DNA of 64,000 bases from Acidovorax sp. SUPP3334. GTDB taxonomy: Bacteria; Pseudomonadota; Gammaproteobacteria; Burkholderiales; Burkholderiaceae_C. The stretch is from positions 51,044 through 115,043 of the forward strand of contig NZ_BQXQ01000015.1 in the NCBI RefSeq assembly GCF_030159055.1, given 5' to 3'. The position numbers and the translations under genes are program-made. A model generated the notes under the pieces. That model searched no databases. It was not told the origin of the DNA and saw only the letters and a program-made list of their open reading frames with translations. Shown piece by piece: positions 1-7,893 of the stretch (the first letter of the stretch is position 1; the number at the start of each line of letters is the position of its first letter).

Positions 1-151
1 AACGATGGGTGAAAGGGCGGGCACGGATGGCTTTGGCGGTCTCAAAGGGCGGCGGCACCGACGTTGACAGGGCGGTGCGCAGCCCCGTTGAACTGTCGAA
101 CCGGATCGCTCCTCCGGCATGGCCTGTGTCAGGTGAGCCCACTCAGCCCGC

Positions 152-868
152 TCAGCCCGCACCACCCACGCGTTGCAGGGCTTCCAGGCTCAGCAGTTCG
201 ATGCGGCGGTAGTGCAGGCCGATCAGCCCTTCCTGCGCGAGGGCGTTGAGTTCTTTGGACAGCGTCTGCCGCGTCACGCCCAGCATCATGGCCAGGGCCT
301 CCTGCGGCACGGCCACGCTGGGCCGCAGCGTGGCGGACCGGGTGGCGTCGCCGCGCGCCAGGGCCAGCAGCCGGTGCACCACCCGCACGCGCAAGCCGCG
401 CAAGGTGGCGTCTTCCATCATGCTGTAGAGCCCCCGCACGCGCGAGGCCAGCAACACGGCCATGGCGTTGGCGAACACGGCGTCGCCCATCTGCGCGGCA
501 AACGCTGCGGGCGGCACCACGAGCAGGTCCACACCGGTGAGCGCCGTGGCGTCGTGCGTGCGCGGCGAGCCGTCGATGAGGGTGATTTCGCCGAACCAGT
601 TGCCGGGCTCCAGCAGCACGAGGATGGCCTCGCGCCCGTCGTCGCGCAGCGTGGAGATCTTGAGCGTGCCGGCCAGCAGCCCATAGAAGCCGCTGCCCGC
701 CGCGCCCGCCGGATCGCCCTGCCGAAACACCATGGCCCCGCGCTGCAGGTGCACCAGTTCCGCCGTGCCCAGCAGTGCATCGCGCTGCGCGGCGGGCAGC
801 GCGGCGAACCAGGGATTGCGTTCCATGGCGCGGCGGTGGGCGGGCGAAAGCGGGGGCTTCAGGGGCAT
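152..868 (-). CDS. Crp/Fnr-family transcriptional regulator
   Basis: Two-domain DNA-binding regulator of 238 residues. Residues about 20-140 form the cyclic-nucleotide-binding-like beta roll (FYGLLAGTLKIS, GNWFGEITLIDG). Residues about 165-225 form a winged helix, with the recognition segment near VTRQTLSKELNAL. The protein contains no cysteine, so it cannot carry the iron-sulfur cluster of true FNR; its effector is unknown. I chose the ATG at 868; a TTG 30 bases upstream in the same frame could add ten residues. It is divergent from the HD/aldolase genes, and a dyad in the 111-base gap is a likely operator, so local and self regulation is inferred. Confidence 0.9.
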   Translation of the reverse strand: MPLKPPLSPAHRRAMERNPWFAALPAAQRDALLGTAELVHLQRGAMVFRQGDPAGAAGSGFYGLLAGTLKISTLRDDGREAILVLLEPGNWFGEITLIDGSPRTHDATALTGVDLLVVPPAAFAAQMGDAVFANAMAVLLASRVRGLYSMMEDATLRGLRVRVVHRLLALARGDATRSATLRPSVAVPQEALAMMLGVTRQTLSKELNALAQEGLIGLHYRRIELLSLEALQRVGGAG

Positions 869-905
869 GGACGGGGCGGGGGCGGCCGGGTAAACCAAGG
901 GGTCG

Positions 906-927
906 AACTGTCAATTATTGGACAGTT
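906..927. promoter_or_regulatory. Dyad operator candidate in a divergent intergenic region
   Basis: Perfect 7-base inverted repeat AACTGTC-(8 nt)-GACAGTT, 22 bases in total, between the divergent Crp/Fnr-type gene and the HD-domain gene. Its size and symmetry match sites bound by Crp/Fnr dimers, although the half-site is neither the CRP nor the FNR consensus. That the adjacent regulator binds it is an inference. Confidence 0.5.
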
Positions 928-979
928 GGCTGGTCAGGGCCGGCCTACAGTGGCGCGGTTCCCCCACGGAGACAACGAT

Positions 980-1585
980 ATGCACGACAGCAAACGAGCG
1001 ACCTTTGCACGCATGCAAGACAGCACGCGCGAAGACTGGCAGACCATCGGCGGCGAGTTCATGCAGTTCTCGCGCGGCCTGGCGGACCGCGTAGCGGCGC
1101 ACCTGCGCATTCTGGAGGGCGACTACGGCGGCTTTCCGGTGGACCGCTACACGCACTCGCTGCAGACCGCGACCCGCGCGCTGCGCGACGGCCGCGACGA
1201 GGAGTACGTGGTGTGCGCGCTGCTGCACGACATCGGCGATACGCTGGGTTCGTTCAATCACCCCGACATCGCCGCGGCCATCGTGCAGCCGTTCGTGAGC
1301 GAGGCCAACCACTGGATGGTCAAGCACCACGGCATCTTTCAAGGCCACTACTTCTTTCACCACATCGGGCTGGACCGCAACCTGCGCGACAGCTTCCGGG
1401 ACCACCCGCACTACCAGCACACGGCCGATTTTTGCGAGCTGTACGACAACCCGGCGTTCGACCCGCGCGCTGAAACCCTGCCGCTCGATGCCTTCATGCC
1501 GATGCTGCAGCGCGTGCTGGCGCAGCCGCGCCAAAGCCTCTACAAGGCGGCGCTCGAACCCAAGCCGCAGCCTGCGGCAGCGTGA
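980..1585 (+). CDS. PhnZ-like HD-domain protein (putative diiron oxygenase)
   Basis: 201-residue single HD domain. Putative metal ligands are His59 in THSLQTA, His83-Asp84 in ALLHDIGD, His94, and His116/117 in VKHHGIFQG, with a later Asp in the ELYDNPAFDP stretch. The HSLQ(T/C)A-to-LLHD(I/L)G arrangement resembles PhnZ, an HD-type mixed-valent diiron oxygenase that cleaves a hydroxylated aminoethylphosphonate, and its TmpB relatives more than ordinary HD phosphohydrolases. The ATG at 980 follows a GGAGACAACGAT Shine-Dalgarno region. The aldolase gene starts 32 bases downstream, so the two are probably co-transcribed. No 2-oxoglutarate oxygenase partner (PhnY type) lies beside it, so the substrate is open. 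Confidence 0.75.
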   Translation: MHDSKRATFARMQDSTREDWQTIGGEFMQFSRGLADRVAAHLRILEGDYGGFPVDRYTHSLQTATRALRDGRDEEYVVCALLHDIGDTLGSFNHPDIAAAIVQPFVSEANHWMVKHHGIFQGHYFFHHIGLDRNLRDSFRDHPHYQHTADFCELYDNPAFDPRAETLPLDAFMPMLQRVLAQPRQSLYKAALEPKPQPAAA

Positions 1586-1617
1586 GCTTTTCTCTCAACC
1601 CTTTTCAAGGAACCTTC

Positions 1618-2385
1618 ATGAATGCGATCACCCCGTCGGAAGTCCGGCAACTGGTTTCCGCCGAAGAGTGGCAACTGCGTGTCGATCTGGCCGCCTGCTA
1701 CCGGCTGGTGGCCCTGTATGGCTGGAGCGATCTGGTGTTCACCCACATCAGCGCACGGGTGCCGGGGCCGGAGCACCACTTTCTGATCAATCCCTACGGC
1801 CTGATGTTCGACGAGATCACGGCGTCGAGCCTGGTCAAGGTGGACTCGCAGTGCAACAAGGTGATCGAGTCGCCCCACCCGGTGAACCCCGCGGGCTTCG
1901 TGATCCACAGCGCGGTGCATGCGGCGCGGGAGGACATCCAGTGCGTGCTGCACACGCACACCCGCGCGGGCATCGCCGTGAGCGCGCAGAAAGATGGCGT
2001 GCTGCCCATCAGCCAGCAATCGACCTTCGTGCTGGCCTCGCTCGCGTATCACGACTACGAAGGCGTCGCGATCCGCGACGACGAAAAGGCGCGCCTGCAG
2101 GCCGACCTGGGCCGCGCCAATTTTCTGATGCTGCGCAACCACGGGCTGCTCACGTGCGGCAAGACGGTGGCGGATGCGTTTCTTTCGATGTACACGTTCG
2201 AGAACACCTGCCAGATCCAGATCGCCGCGCAGTCCGGCGGCGGCGAGCTGACGCGCGTGCACCCGCAGATCGTGGACGGCGTGGGGCACGCGATGAAGGT
2301 GCAGACGGGCGGCATGGGCGGGCAGTTCGTCTGGCCGTCGCTGATCCGCAAGCTCGACCGCGTCGATCCGGGCTACCGCGACTGA
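1618..2385 (+). CDS. Class II aldolase/adducin-family protein
   Basis: 255-residue zinc-dependent aldolase-fold protein. The metal-binding histidines are visible as His112 and His114 in LHTHTRAGI and His175 in RNHGLLTCG. The N-terminal YGWSDLVFTHISARVPG segment is typical of the adducin-like branch. Members cleave or epimerise sugar phosphates or similar hydroxy acids; the substrate cannot be read from the sequence. The ATG at 1618 has AAGGAA just upstream. The gene follows the HD-domain gene closely and precedes a decayed transporter gene, suggesting the three once formed a small uptake and catabolism operon. Confidence 0.88.
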   Translation: MNAITPSEVRQLVSAEEWQLRVDLAACYRLVALYGWSDLVFTHISARVPGPEHHFLINPYGLMFDEITASSLVKVDSQCNKVIESPHPVNPAGFVIHSAVHAAREDIQCVLHTHTRAGIAVSAQKDGVLPISQQSTFVLASLAYHDYEGVAIRDDEKARLQADLGRANFLMLRNHGLLTCGKTVADAFLSMYTFENTCQIQIAAQSGGGELTRVHPQIVDGVGHAMKVQTGGMGGQFVWPSLIRKLDRVDPGYRD

Positions 2386-2397
2386 CCGGGCTGCCCC

Positions 2398-2651
2398 ATG
2401 GACAGCACCCTCATCGCCACGCGTTTTCTGTTCGGCGCGCTGGCGCTGGTCATGTTCGGGCTCGGCCTGACCCTGCGGGTGGCGGACTTCCGGCGGCTGC
2501 TGCAAAGCCCGAAGGCGGTGGCCATCGCAGCTACACGCTGGCCCTGCCTGCGGCCATCTATTCGGTGCTGATGTACATCACCGCGCCCTTGTTCGGCCTG
2601 TTGCTGCTGCGCCGCGCGGCGCTGGCGCCTTCCTCATCCAGGTCCGCGTAA
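2398..2651 (+). pseudogene. BASS-family (bile acid:sodium symporter) transporter remnant
   Basis: From the ATG at 2398 one frame encodes a typical BASS amino terminus (LALVMFGLGLTLRVADF, then SPKAVAI). After about base 2528 homology jumps to another frame encoding a typical last transmembrane segment (YTLALPAAIYSVLMYITAPL) ending at the TAA at 2649-2651. The original frame stops near 2569. Full-length family members have about 300 residues, so roughly 200 codons are missing and the ends are out of frame. This is an internal deletion that destroys the gene. It sits 12 bases after the aldolase and was probably its co-transcribed transporter. Confidence 0.75.
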
Positions 2652-2682
2652 AGCGGTGGGCCGCGGCGCCCGGCGCCCGATC

Positions 2683-2720
2683 AAAAAAACGGGCCCGACA
2701 GCGTCGTGCTGTCGGGCCCG
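2683..2720 (-). terminator. Rho-independent terminator of the chemoreceptor gene
   Basis: Perfect 12-bp stem CGGGCCCGACAG / CTGTCGGGCCCG with a 7-nt loop. On the minus strand it is followed by seven Ts (the A run at 2683-2689). It lies 27 bases beyond the stop of the minus-strand chemoreceptor gene. Confidence 0.9.
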
Positions 2721-2747
2721 CCTTGGCGAATCCGCCGTGGATCAGGC

Positions 2748-4391
2748 TCAGGCGCGGATCAGGCGCGTGGGCGTTGCCGACCGCAGCGAGGCGGTGGGCG
2801 CCGGTGCCGGCGCGTGGCGCTCGGCGGCCAGCAGCGTGGCCTCGCTCAGCTGGAACACCGCCAACGCTTCGCGCAGCACCGCCACCTGCGAGGCCATGGC
2901 CGACGTGGCGGCACTGGCTTCTTCCACCATGGCGGCGTTCTGCTGCGTCATCTCGTCCATTTGCGAGACGGCGCGGTTCACCTCTTCGATGCCGGCGGTC
3001 TGCTCCACGTTGGCGGAGGCGATGCCTTCCATCAGGCCCGAGATGCGGTGCACCGACTCGACCACCTCGCCCATCGTCTTGCCGGCCTTTTCGACCAGTT
3101 CGGAGCCGGTGTGCACTTCGTTCACCGATTCGCTGATGAGCGTCTTGATCTCCTTCGCGGCAGCCGCGCTGCGCTGGGCGAGCCCGCGCACTTCGGAGGC
3201 CACCACGGCGAAGCCGCGGCCCTGTTCGCCGGCCCGGGCCGCTTCCACCGCGGCATTGAGCGCGAGGATGTTGGTCTGGAAGGCGATGCCGTCGATCACA
3301 CCGATGATCTCGTTGATCTTGCGCGAGCTGGCGCTGATGGACCGCATGGTCTCCACCACCTGGTTGACCACCTGGCCGCCCTGCACGGCGGTCTGGGCGG
3401 TGCTGGAGACGTACTGCGCGGCCTGGCGGGCGTTGTCGGCGTTCTGGCGCACCGTGGCGGTCAGCTCTTCCATGCTGGAGGCGGTCTGCTGCAGCGACGA
3501 GGCCTGCTGTTCGGTGCGGCGGGACAGGTCTCCATTGCCCTGGGCGATCTCGCTGGCGGCATGGTCGATGGTGCTGGTCGCCTGCTGGATGCGGTGCAGG
3601 ATGCTGGCGAGCCGGTCGCGCATGAAGCCGATGGCGTACATCAGGCTGTGTTCGTCGTTGGCACGCAGGGGGATGTCGGCCTGCAGGTCGCCGTCGGCCA
3701 TGCGCAGCGCGGCGCCGGCTGCGGCCCGGGGCTCGCCGCCCACGGAGCGTTCGATGTCACGCACCACCAGCCCGGTGAGCGCCGAGATCACCAGCCCGAG
3801 CAGCGCGAGCAGCCCGATGGCGCGGTACAGCGAGGAGCGGAAGGCTTGCTCGATGTCGTCCACGTAGTCGCCGGCCACCAGGTCCCAGTTCCAGGGCTTG
3901 AAGCGCACCACGTAGCCGATCTTGGGGCTCGGCGCGTCGCTGCCGGGCCGTGGCCACCAGTATTCGAGGAACCCGCGGCCCTTGGCCGAGGCGCCCGTGG
4001 CGGCGATGTTCACGTACAGCAGGGTGCCCTTGGCATCCTTGAAGCCGATCATGTTCTTGCCGTTCAGCTCGGCCTTGATGGGGTGCATGGCCATGATGGA
4101 GTCGGCTCCGATCACGGTCACGTAGCCGTCCTTGCCGTAGCGCTGCGAGGCCACGCGCGCCAGGGCCGCGCTGCGGGCTTCTTCCTGGCTCATCTTGCCG
4201 GCCTGGGCCTGCTTTTCGTAGTCGCTGATCACCGTGAGCGCCATGTCGGTGATGTCGGCCAGCGCCGACTGGCGGGACTCGTACTGGATCTGCCGGGTCT
4301 GCCATGCGTTCACGAAGGTCAGTGCCAGAAGCCCTAGCAGCGCGAGAACCAGCGGAAGCCATAGCTTTTGCCGCAAGGTCAGTTTTTTCAT
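2748..4391 (-). CDS. Methyl-accepting chemotaxis protein, single-Cache type
   Basis: 547-residue inner-membrane chemoreceptor. It has a short cytoplasmic start, TM1 at about 8-30, a periplasmic single Cache domain at about 35-190 (KDGYVTVIGAD, WNWDLVAGDYVDDI), TM2 at about 192-212, a HAMP region, and a long signalling coiled coil. The conserved hairpin tip contains GIAFQTNILALNAAVEAARA and EQGRGFAVVASEVRGLA. No C-terminal NWxxF-type tether for CheR/CheB is seen. It should relay ligand binding to CheW/CheA; the ligand is unknown. It is monocistronic with its own terminator. The ATG at 4391 begins with a positively charged MKKLTLRQK. Confidence 0.95.
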   Translation of the reverse strand: MKKLTLRQKLWLPLVLALLGLLALTFVNAWQTRQIQYESRQSALADITDMALTVISDYEKQAQAGKMSQEEARSAALARVASQRYGKDGYVTVIGADSIMAMHPIKAELNGKNMIGFKDAKGTLLYVNIAATGASAKGRGFLEYWWPRPGSDAPSPKIGYVVRFKPWNWDLVAGDYVDDIEQAFRSSLYRAIGLLALLGLVISALTGLVVRDIERSVGGEPRAAAGAALRMADGDLQADIPLRANDEHSLMYAIGFMRDRLASILHRIQQATSTIDHAASEIAQGNGDLSRRTEQQASSLQQTASSMEELTATVRQNADNARQAAQYVSSTAQTAVQGGQVVNQVVETMRSISASSRKINEIIGVIDGIAFQTNILALNAAVEAARAGEQGRGFAVVASEVRGLAQRSAAAAKEIKTLISESVNEVHTGSELVEKAGKTMGEVVESVHRISGLMEGIASANVEQTAGIEEVNRAVSQMDEMTQQNAAMVEEASAATSAMASQVAVLREALAVFQLSEATLLAAERHAPAPAPTASLRSATPTRLIRA

Positions 4392-4550
4392 GGAGCGGTT
4401 CTTTCAGGAAGTCGTAACAAAAAGTATTGAAGTCCAGCGAAGTATGGCCGCGAAAACGAGTGCGAAGCAGTCGTGAAGCCACTTTTTTCGGCTGTTAGCA
4501 ACGGTCTGTTACCTGTGCAAGTTATGTGCGCAGCCAGTACCTGAAGGAGC

Positions 4551-4598
4551 GCGCAGTGCATGAAAGGGTTGCTGCTTTTAGCCTTTCCGCACTGCGCA
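4551..4598. repeat. Inverted repeat after the MFS gene
   Basis: GCGCAGTGC and AAAGG pair imperfectly with CCTTT and GCACTGCGC across a loop, just beyond the MFS stop at 4615. It could end the minus-strand operon, but the expected U tract is weak (GCTCCTTC), so a terminator role is uncertain. Confidence 0.4.
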
Positions 4599-4614
4599 AT
4601 CTTTTGAAAACGAC

Positions 4615-5862
4615 TCAGTGGACCGGTGCTGAATCGTGGCTTAGCTCGCGCCCCACTGTTTCTGGCAGGGCCAGCGCTGCGATGATCACCAGCCCATAGC
4701 AGATGGCGCTAATCCACCCGATGGTCTGGCCCAGCGGCATGGTGTTGCTGAGCGTACCAACCAGGGCGGGGCAGATAGCGCCAATAGCGCGGCCGAAGTT
4801 GTAGCAAAACCCCTGGCCCGACCCCCGCACATCGCTGGGGAATAACTCGGACAGGAACGCGCCCATGCCCGAGAAGATGCCCGAAAGGAAGAACCCGAGC
4901 GGAAAGCCCAGCACCAGCATCCAGGCGTCGGTGATCGGGATCTGCGTGTAGGCCAGCACCAGCGCCATGCCCGCGGCGGCGAACAGAATGAAGCAGCGCC
5001 GCCGCCCGATCACGTCCGACAGCCACGCGCTGGCGAGGTAGCCCACGAACGAGCCGACGATGAGCACCAGCAGGTAGGTGCTGGTGCCCAGCACTGACAG
5101 GTGGCGCTCAGTTTTAAGGAATGTCGGCAACCAAGTGGTGACCGAATAGTAAGCTCCTTGCATGCCCGTAGCCAAAAGACTGGCAAGGACCGTGGTGCGC
5201 AGCAGCGAGGGATGGAAGATGCGCAGAAAACTGCTTTTCTTGCCAGTGGCTTTGGCGCGCGCCTGGGTTGCCAAGTACACCTCCGGCTCTGTCACTTTGC
5301 GACGGATGTAGATGATGAGCGCAGCAGGCAAGAGGCCGATCCAGAACAGAACTTTCCAGGCAATTTCGGGTGGAAGCACGGAATACATGCCCCAGAACGC
5401 CAGCGCCGAGGCTGCCCAGCCTACGGCCCAACTGCTTTGCACCAGCCCTGCCGCTTTGCCGCGGTGCTTGGCCGACATGGTTTCCGCGATCAGCACCGAG
5501 CCTACGGCCCACTCGCCGCCAAAGCCGAAGCCCTGCATGGCCCGCGTGAAGAGCAATTGTTCGAATGATTGAGTAAAGCCGCTTAGAAAGGTGAACAGCG
5601 TGAACCACAACACCGTCCACTGCAGCACGCGCACACGGCCGTATCGGTCAGCCAGCACCCCCGCAGCCCAGCCCCCAATGGCAGAGGTGAGAAGTGCTCC
5701 GGTGGCTATGTAGCCGGCCTCTGCCTTGGACATGTTCCACGCGACCAGCAACGTGGGAATGAGAAATGTGTAGATCATGTAGTCGAAGCCATCGACGCCA
5801 TAGCCTGCGAAGGTAGCGCCTAGGGTGCGCCGCTGGGAAGGGGAAGTTTCTCGGATCCACAT
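4615..5862 (-). CDS. MFS transporter, acid:H+ symporter type
   Basis: 415-residue 12-helix major facilitator. TM1 contains the acidic GYGVDGFDYMIYTF motif shared by aromatic-acid and sialic-acid/shikimate type proton symporters. The loop 2-3 motif appears as AGVLADRYGRVRVL, and its second-half counterpart as SDVIGRRRC. The ATG at 5862 is preferred, with an AAGAAAG upstream; a TTG at 5919 would add 19 residues and overlap the upstream gene by 14 bases. It follows the DUF1445 hydro-lyase gene on the same strand, so it probably imports that enzyme's organic-acid substrate. The actual solute is unknown. Confidence 0.9.
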   Translation of the reverse strand: MWIRETSPSQRRTLGATFAGYGVDGFDYMIYTFLIPTLLVAWNMSKAEAGYIATGALLTSAIGGWAAGVLADRYGRVRVLQWTVLWFTLFTFLSGFTQSFEQLLFTRAMQGFGFGGEWAVGSVLIAETMSAKHRGKAAGLVQSSWAVGWAASALAFWGMYSVLPPEIAWKVLFWIGLLPAALIIYIRRKVTEPEVYLATQARAKATGKKSSFLRIFHPSLLRTTVLASLLATGMQGAYYSVTTWLPTFLKTERHLSVLGTSTYLLVLIVGSFVGYLASAWLSDVIGRRRCFILFAAAGMALVLAYTQIPITDAWMLVLGFPLGFFLSGIFSGMGAFLSELFPSDVRGSGQGFCYNFGRAIGAICPALVGTLSNTMPLGQTIGWISAICYGLVIIAALALPETVGRELSHDSAPVH

Positions 5863-5905
5863 GGTGGAACGTACTTTCTTTGCTGTTGGATGGGGGATGG
5901 CAGCT

Positions 5906-6736
5906 TCAGGCTGTGACAAGATCGCGGTTGAGCAGATCAGTCACCAGCATGTGCCCCGGTGCATGGGTAATGCAGAACGCGGGGCGCGCCGCCGCAATGG
6001 CCGCCTGCGGTGTGACGCCGCAGGCCCAGAACACCGGTATCTCATCTGGTCGCACTTCTACGGCGTCGCCGTAGTCGGGTTTGGCCAGATCTTGTATGCC
6101 GATGATGGCAGGGTCGCCCAAATGCACGGGGGCGCCGTGCACTTGTGGCAAGCGCGAAGTGATCTGGATCGCGCGAATGGCGTCTGCCGCTTTCATCGGA
6201 CGCATGGAAACGACCATGGGTCCGCGGAAATTACCGCTGGGCTCGGTGAGTCGATTGGTGCGGTACATAGCGACATTGCGGCCTTCGTCCATATGGCGCA
6301 GGCGAATACCGTCGGCGAGTAGCGCATGCTCGAACGAGAACGAGCAGCCGATGGCGAAGGTCACGAGGTCATCTTGCCAGTAGGCGCCCAAATCGGTGGG
6401 CTCGGCCACCTTCACTCCGTCGCGCCATACGACGTAGCGGGGAGCATCCGTTCGTATGTCGATGTCCGGCCCGAGCGCGGGCAGGGAGGGCGATCCAGGC
6501 TCACTCACGCCCAGCACTGGGCAGGCGCGGGGATTGAGGTCGCAATAGCGCTGAAAGTCGGTGGCCAGCGCCTGCGAAAGAATCGCCAGGTTGACCTGCA
6601 CGTAATCGCTGGCCAGGCCGCTCGTGTGGTCCACGAACTGCCCGGTGCGGGTGGCGGCACGCACTTCGCGGGCGTAGGAGCGGGTGGTCAGTCCGCAGGC
6701 GGCGTCGGGGGAGGGGGAGAACGCGTGGGAGGGCAT
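5906..6736 (-). CDS. DUF1445 (YcsI-like) putative hydro-lyase
   Basis: 276-residue cytosolic enzyme of the DUF1445 family. The family's strongest signatures are all present: [59 protein letters not shown] and [13 protein letters not shown], with a closing [11 protein letters not shown]. The human homologue is the amino-terminal part of D-glutamate cyclase, and Bacillus YcsI lies near 5-oxoproline genes, so chemistry on a small carboxylate is plausible. The frame is open 50 codons further upstream, but homology begins after the ATG at 6736, so that start is used. It pairs with the downstream MFS carrier and the upstream LysR regulator. Confidence 0.9.
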   Translation of the reverse strand: MPSHAFSPSPDAACGLTTRSYAREVRAATRTGQFVDHTSGLASDYVQVNLAILSQALATDFQRYCDLNPRACPVLGVSEPGSPSLPALGPDIDIRTDAPRYVVWRDGVKVAEPTDLGAYWQDDLVTFAIGCSFSFEHALLADGIRLRHMDEGRNVAMYRTNRLTEPSGNFRGPMVVSMRPMKAADAIRAIQITSRLPQVHGAPVHLGDPAIIGIQDLAKPDYGDAVEVRPDEIPVFWACGVTPQAAIAAARPAFCITHAPGHMLVTDLLNRDLVTA

Positions 6737-6937
6737 CGTGGTGAGGCCCGTTTGGCGGGCTTTCCTGTGGTTGCAATGCCGCGAATTCTGGAAGCCGGAG
6801 GCTTGTGAATCCAACGCAAAATTTTGACGCAAGCTCATCGAAAAAATCGATGGTGACCCGTGAATTTTCAATAAGGTGAAATCCATGCCCAGGCCATCCG
6901 GGCTTTCCCGAGGGTGCCGTGCACCGGGTGGGTGCGC

Positions 6938-7846
6938 TCAGCCCTGCGTGCGCTTTTTTCGGGCGGGTTTGGCGTTGGCCACATAGGCCTGGGCGGATTC
7001 GAGCACCGATTCGGTGATTCCGGAGCCCGGGTCTTCGCGGTAGCTGGCGTGAATGGGCAGGTCAGCCAGCGTGCAGGAGGCCCGCAAAATGTGCAGCGGC
7101 ATGCGGTGCGAGAGCCGTTGCGTCACCGCTCGCGGCAAAACGGCGATGCCGAACCCTGCTTCGATGAGCTGCAACATGGCCGAAATCGACGAAATGGCAT
7201 GGATTCGCGGCACGGCCACTTCGGATTCCTGAAACAGCTGCAGCAGCGCCTGGTGCGGATGGGAGCCTCTTTGGAAGGTGATCAGATCGTGCTGCGCGAG
7301 CCGCTGCAGGTCGTAGCGACCGGCCGCATGCAGGCTCTTGTGCCCGACGAACACCAGTTCCAGCGAGGGCATGAGCCGGGTGCGCACCGCAGTGTCGGTG
7401 GCGGGGATCGAGGTGAACACCAGGTCCTGCGCCCCGCGCCGTACCTGGTCCACCAGCACGGGCGAGGTTTCCACCGTGAGCTCCAGCTCGAAGTCCGGGC
7501 GGGTCTTGCGCACCTCTTGCAGCCAGCCCGTGAGCCAGCTGTGCACGACCGATTCGATGGCCCCTATGCGCAGCGCGACCGGTGCGTGCGGGCTGGTGCC
7601 AAGCTCTTCCTTGACCTGGCGCTGCAGCTCCAGCAGTCGCACGGCGAGCAACTGGAAGCGCTGGCCCGCAGCGGTCAGGCGAAAAATGCGCTCCCGGCGA
7701 TCCAGCAGGATCACGCCCAGCTCGTCTTCCAGCGCAGCGATGCGGCTGGACAAGGCCGATTGCGTGATGTGCAGCTTTTCGGCGGCCCGCGTGATGCTCT
7801 TGAGAGACGCTGCCCAATGGAATGCTTCGACGAACCGCAGATTCAT
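6938..7846 (-). CDS. LysR-family transcriptional regulator
   Basis: 302 residues, normal for the family. The winged helix-turn-helix is at residues 1-65 (SITRAAEKLHITQSALSSRI, LEDELGVILLDRR), followed by a periplasmic-binding-like effector domain from about 90 (GAIESVVHSWLTGWL) to the end. The ATG at 7846 starts exactly at the conserved MNLRFVEAFHW. It is followed on the same strand after 201 bases by the DUF1445/MFS pair, which it probably controls. The usual divergent arrangement is absent. Its effector is likely the acid handled by that pair, an inference from position. Confidence 0.92.
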   Translation of the reverse strand: MNLRFVEAFHWAASLKSITRAAEKLHITQSALSSRIAALEDELGVILLDRRERIFRLTAAGQRFQLLAVRLLELQRQVKEELGTSPHAPVALRIGAIESVVHSWLTGWLQEVRKTRPDFELELTVETSPVLVDQVRRGAQDLVFTSIPATDTAVRTRLMPSLELVFVGHKSLHAAGRYDLQRLAQHDLITFQRGSHPHQALLQLFQESEVAVPRIHAISSISAMLQLIEAGFGIAVLPRAVTQRLSHRMPLHILRASCTLADLPIHASYREDPGSGITESVLESAQAYVANAKPARKKRTQG

Positions 7847-7893
7847 GCGCGGATTGTCGCCTCCGGCCGGCAAGGCCGGCTGGACTGGGTCGA

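Noticed and set aside
1..151. Short open frames at the window start
   Set aside because: No homology or ribosome sites; nothing supportable in these bases.
2656..4337. Long plus-strand frames across the chemoreceptor gene
   Set aside because: Antisense shadows; they also cross the minus-strand terminator.
5863..5919. TTG start adding 19 residues to the MFS carrier
   Set aside because: Not impossible, but it overlaps the upstream gene and the ATG at 5862 leaves a normal N terminus before TM1.
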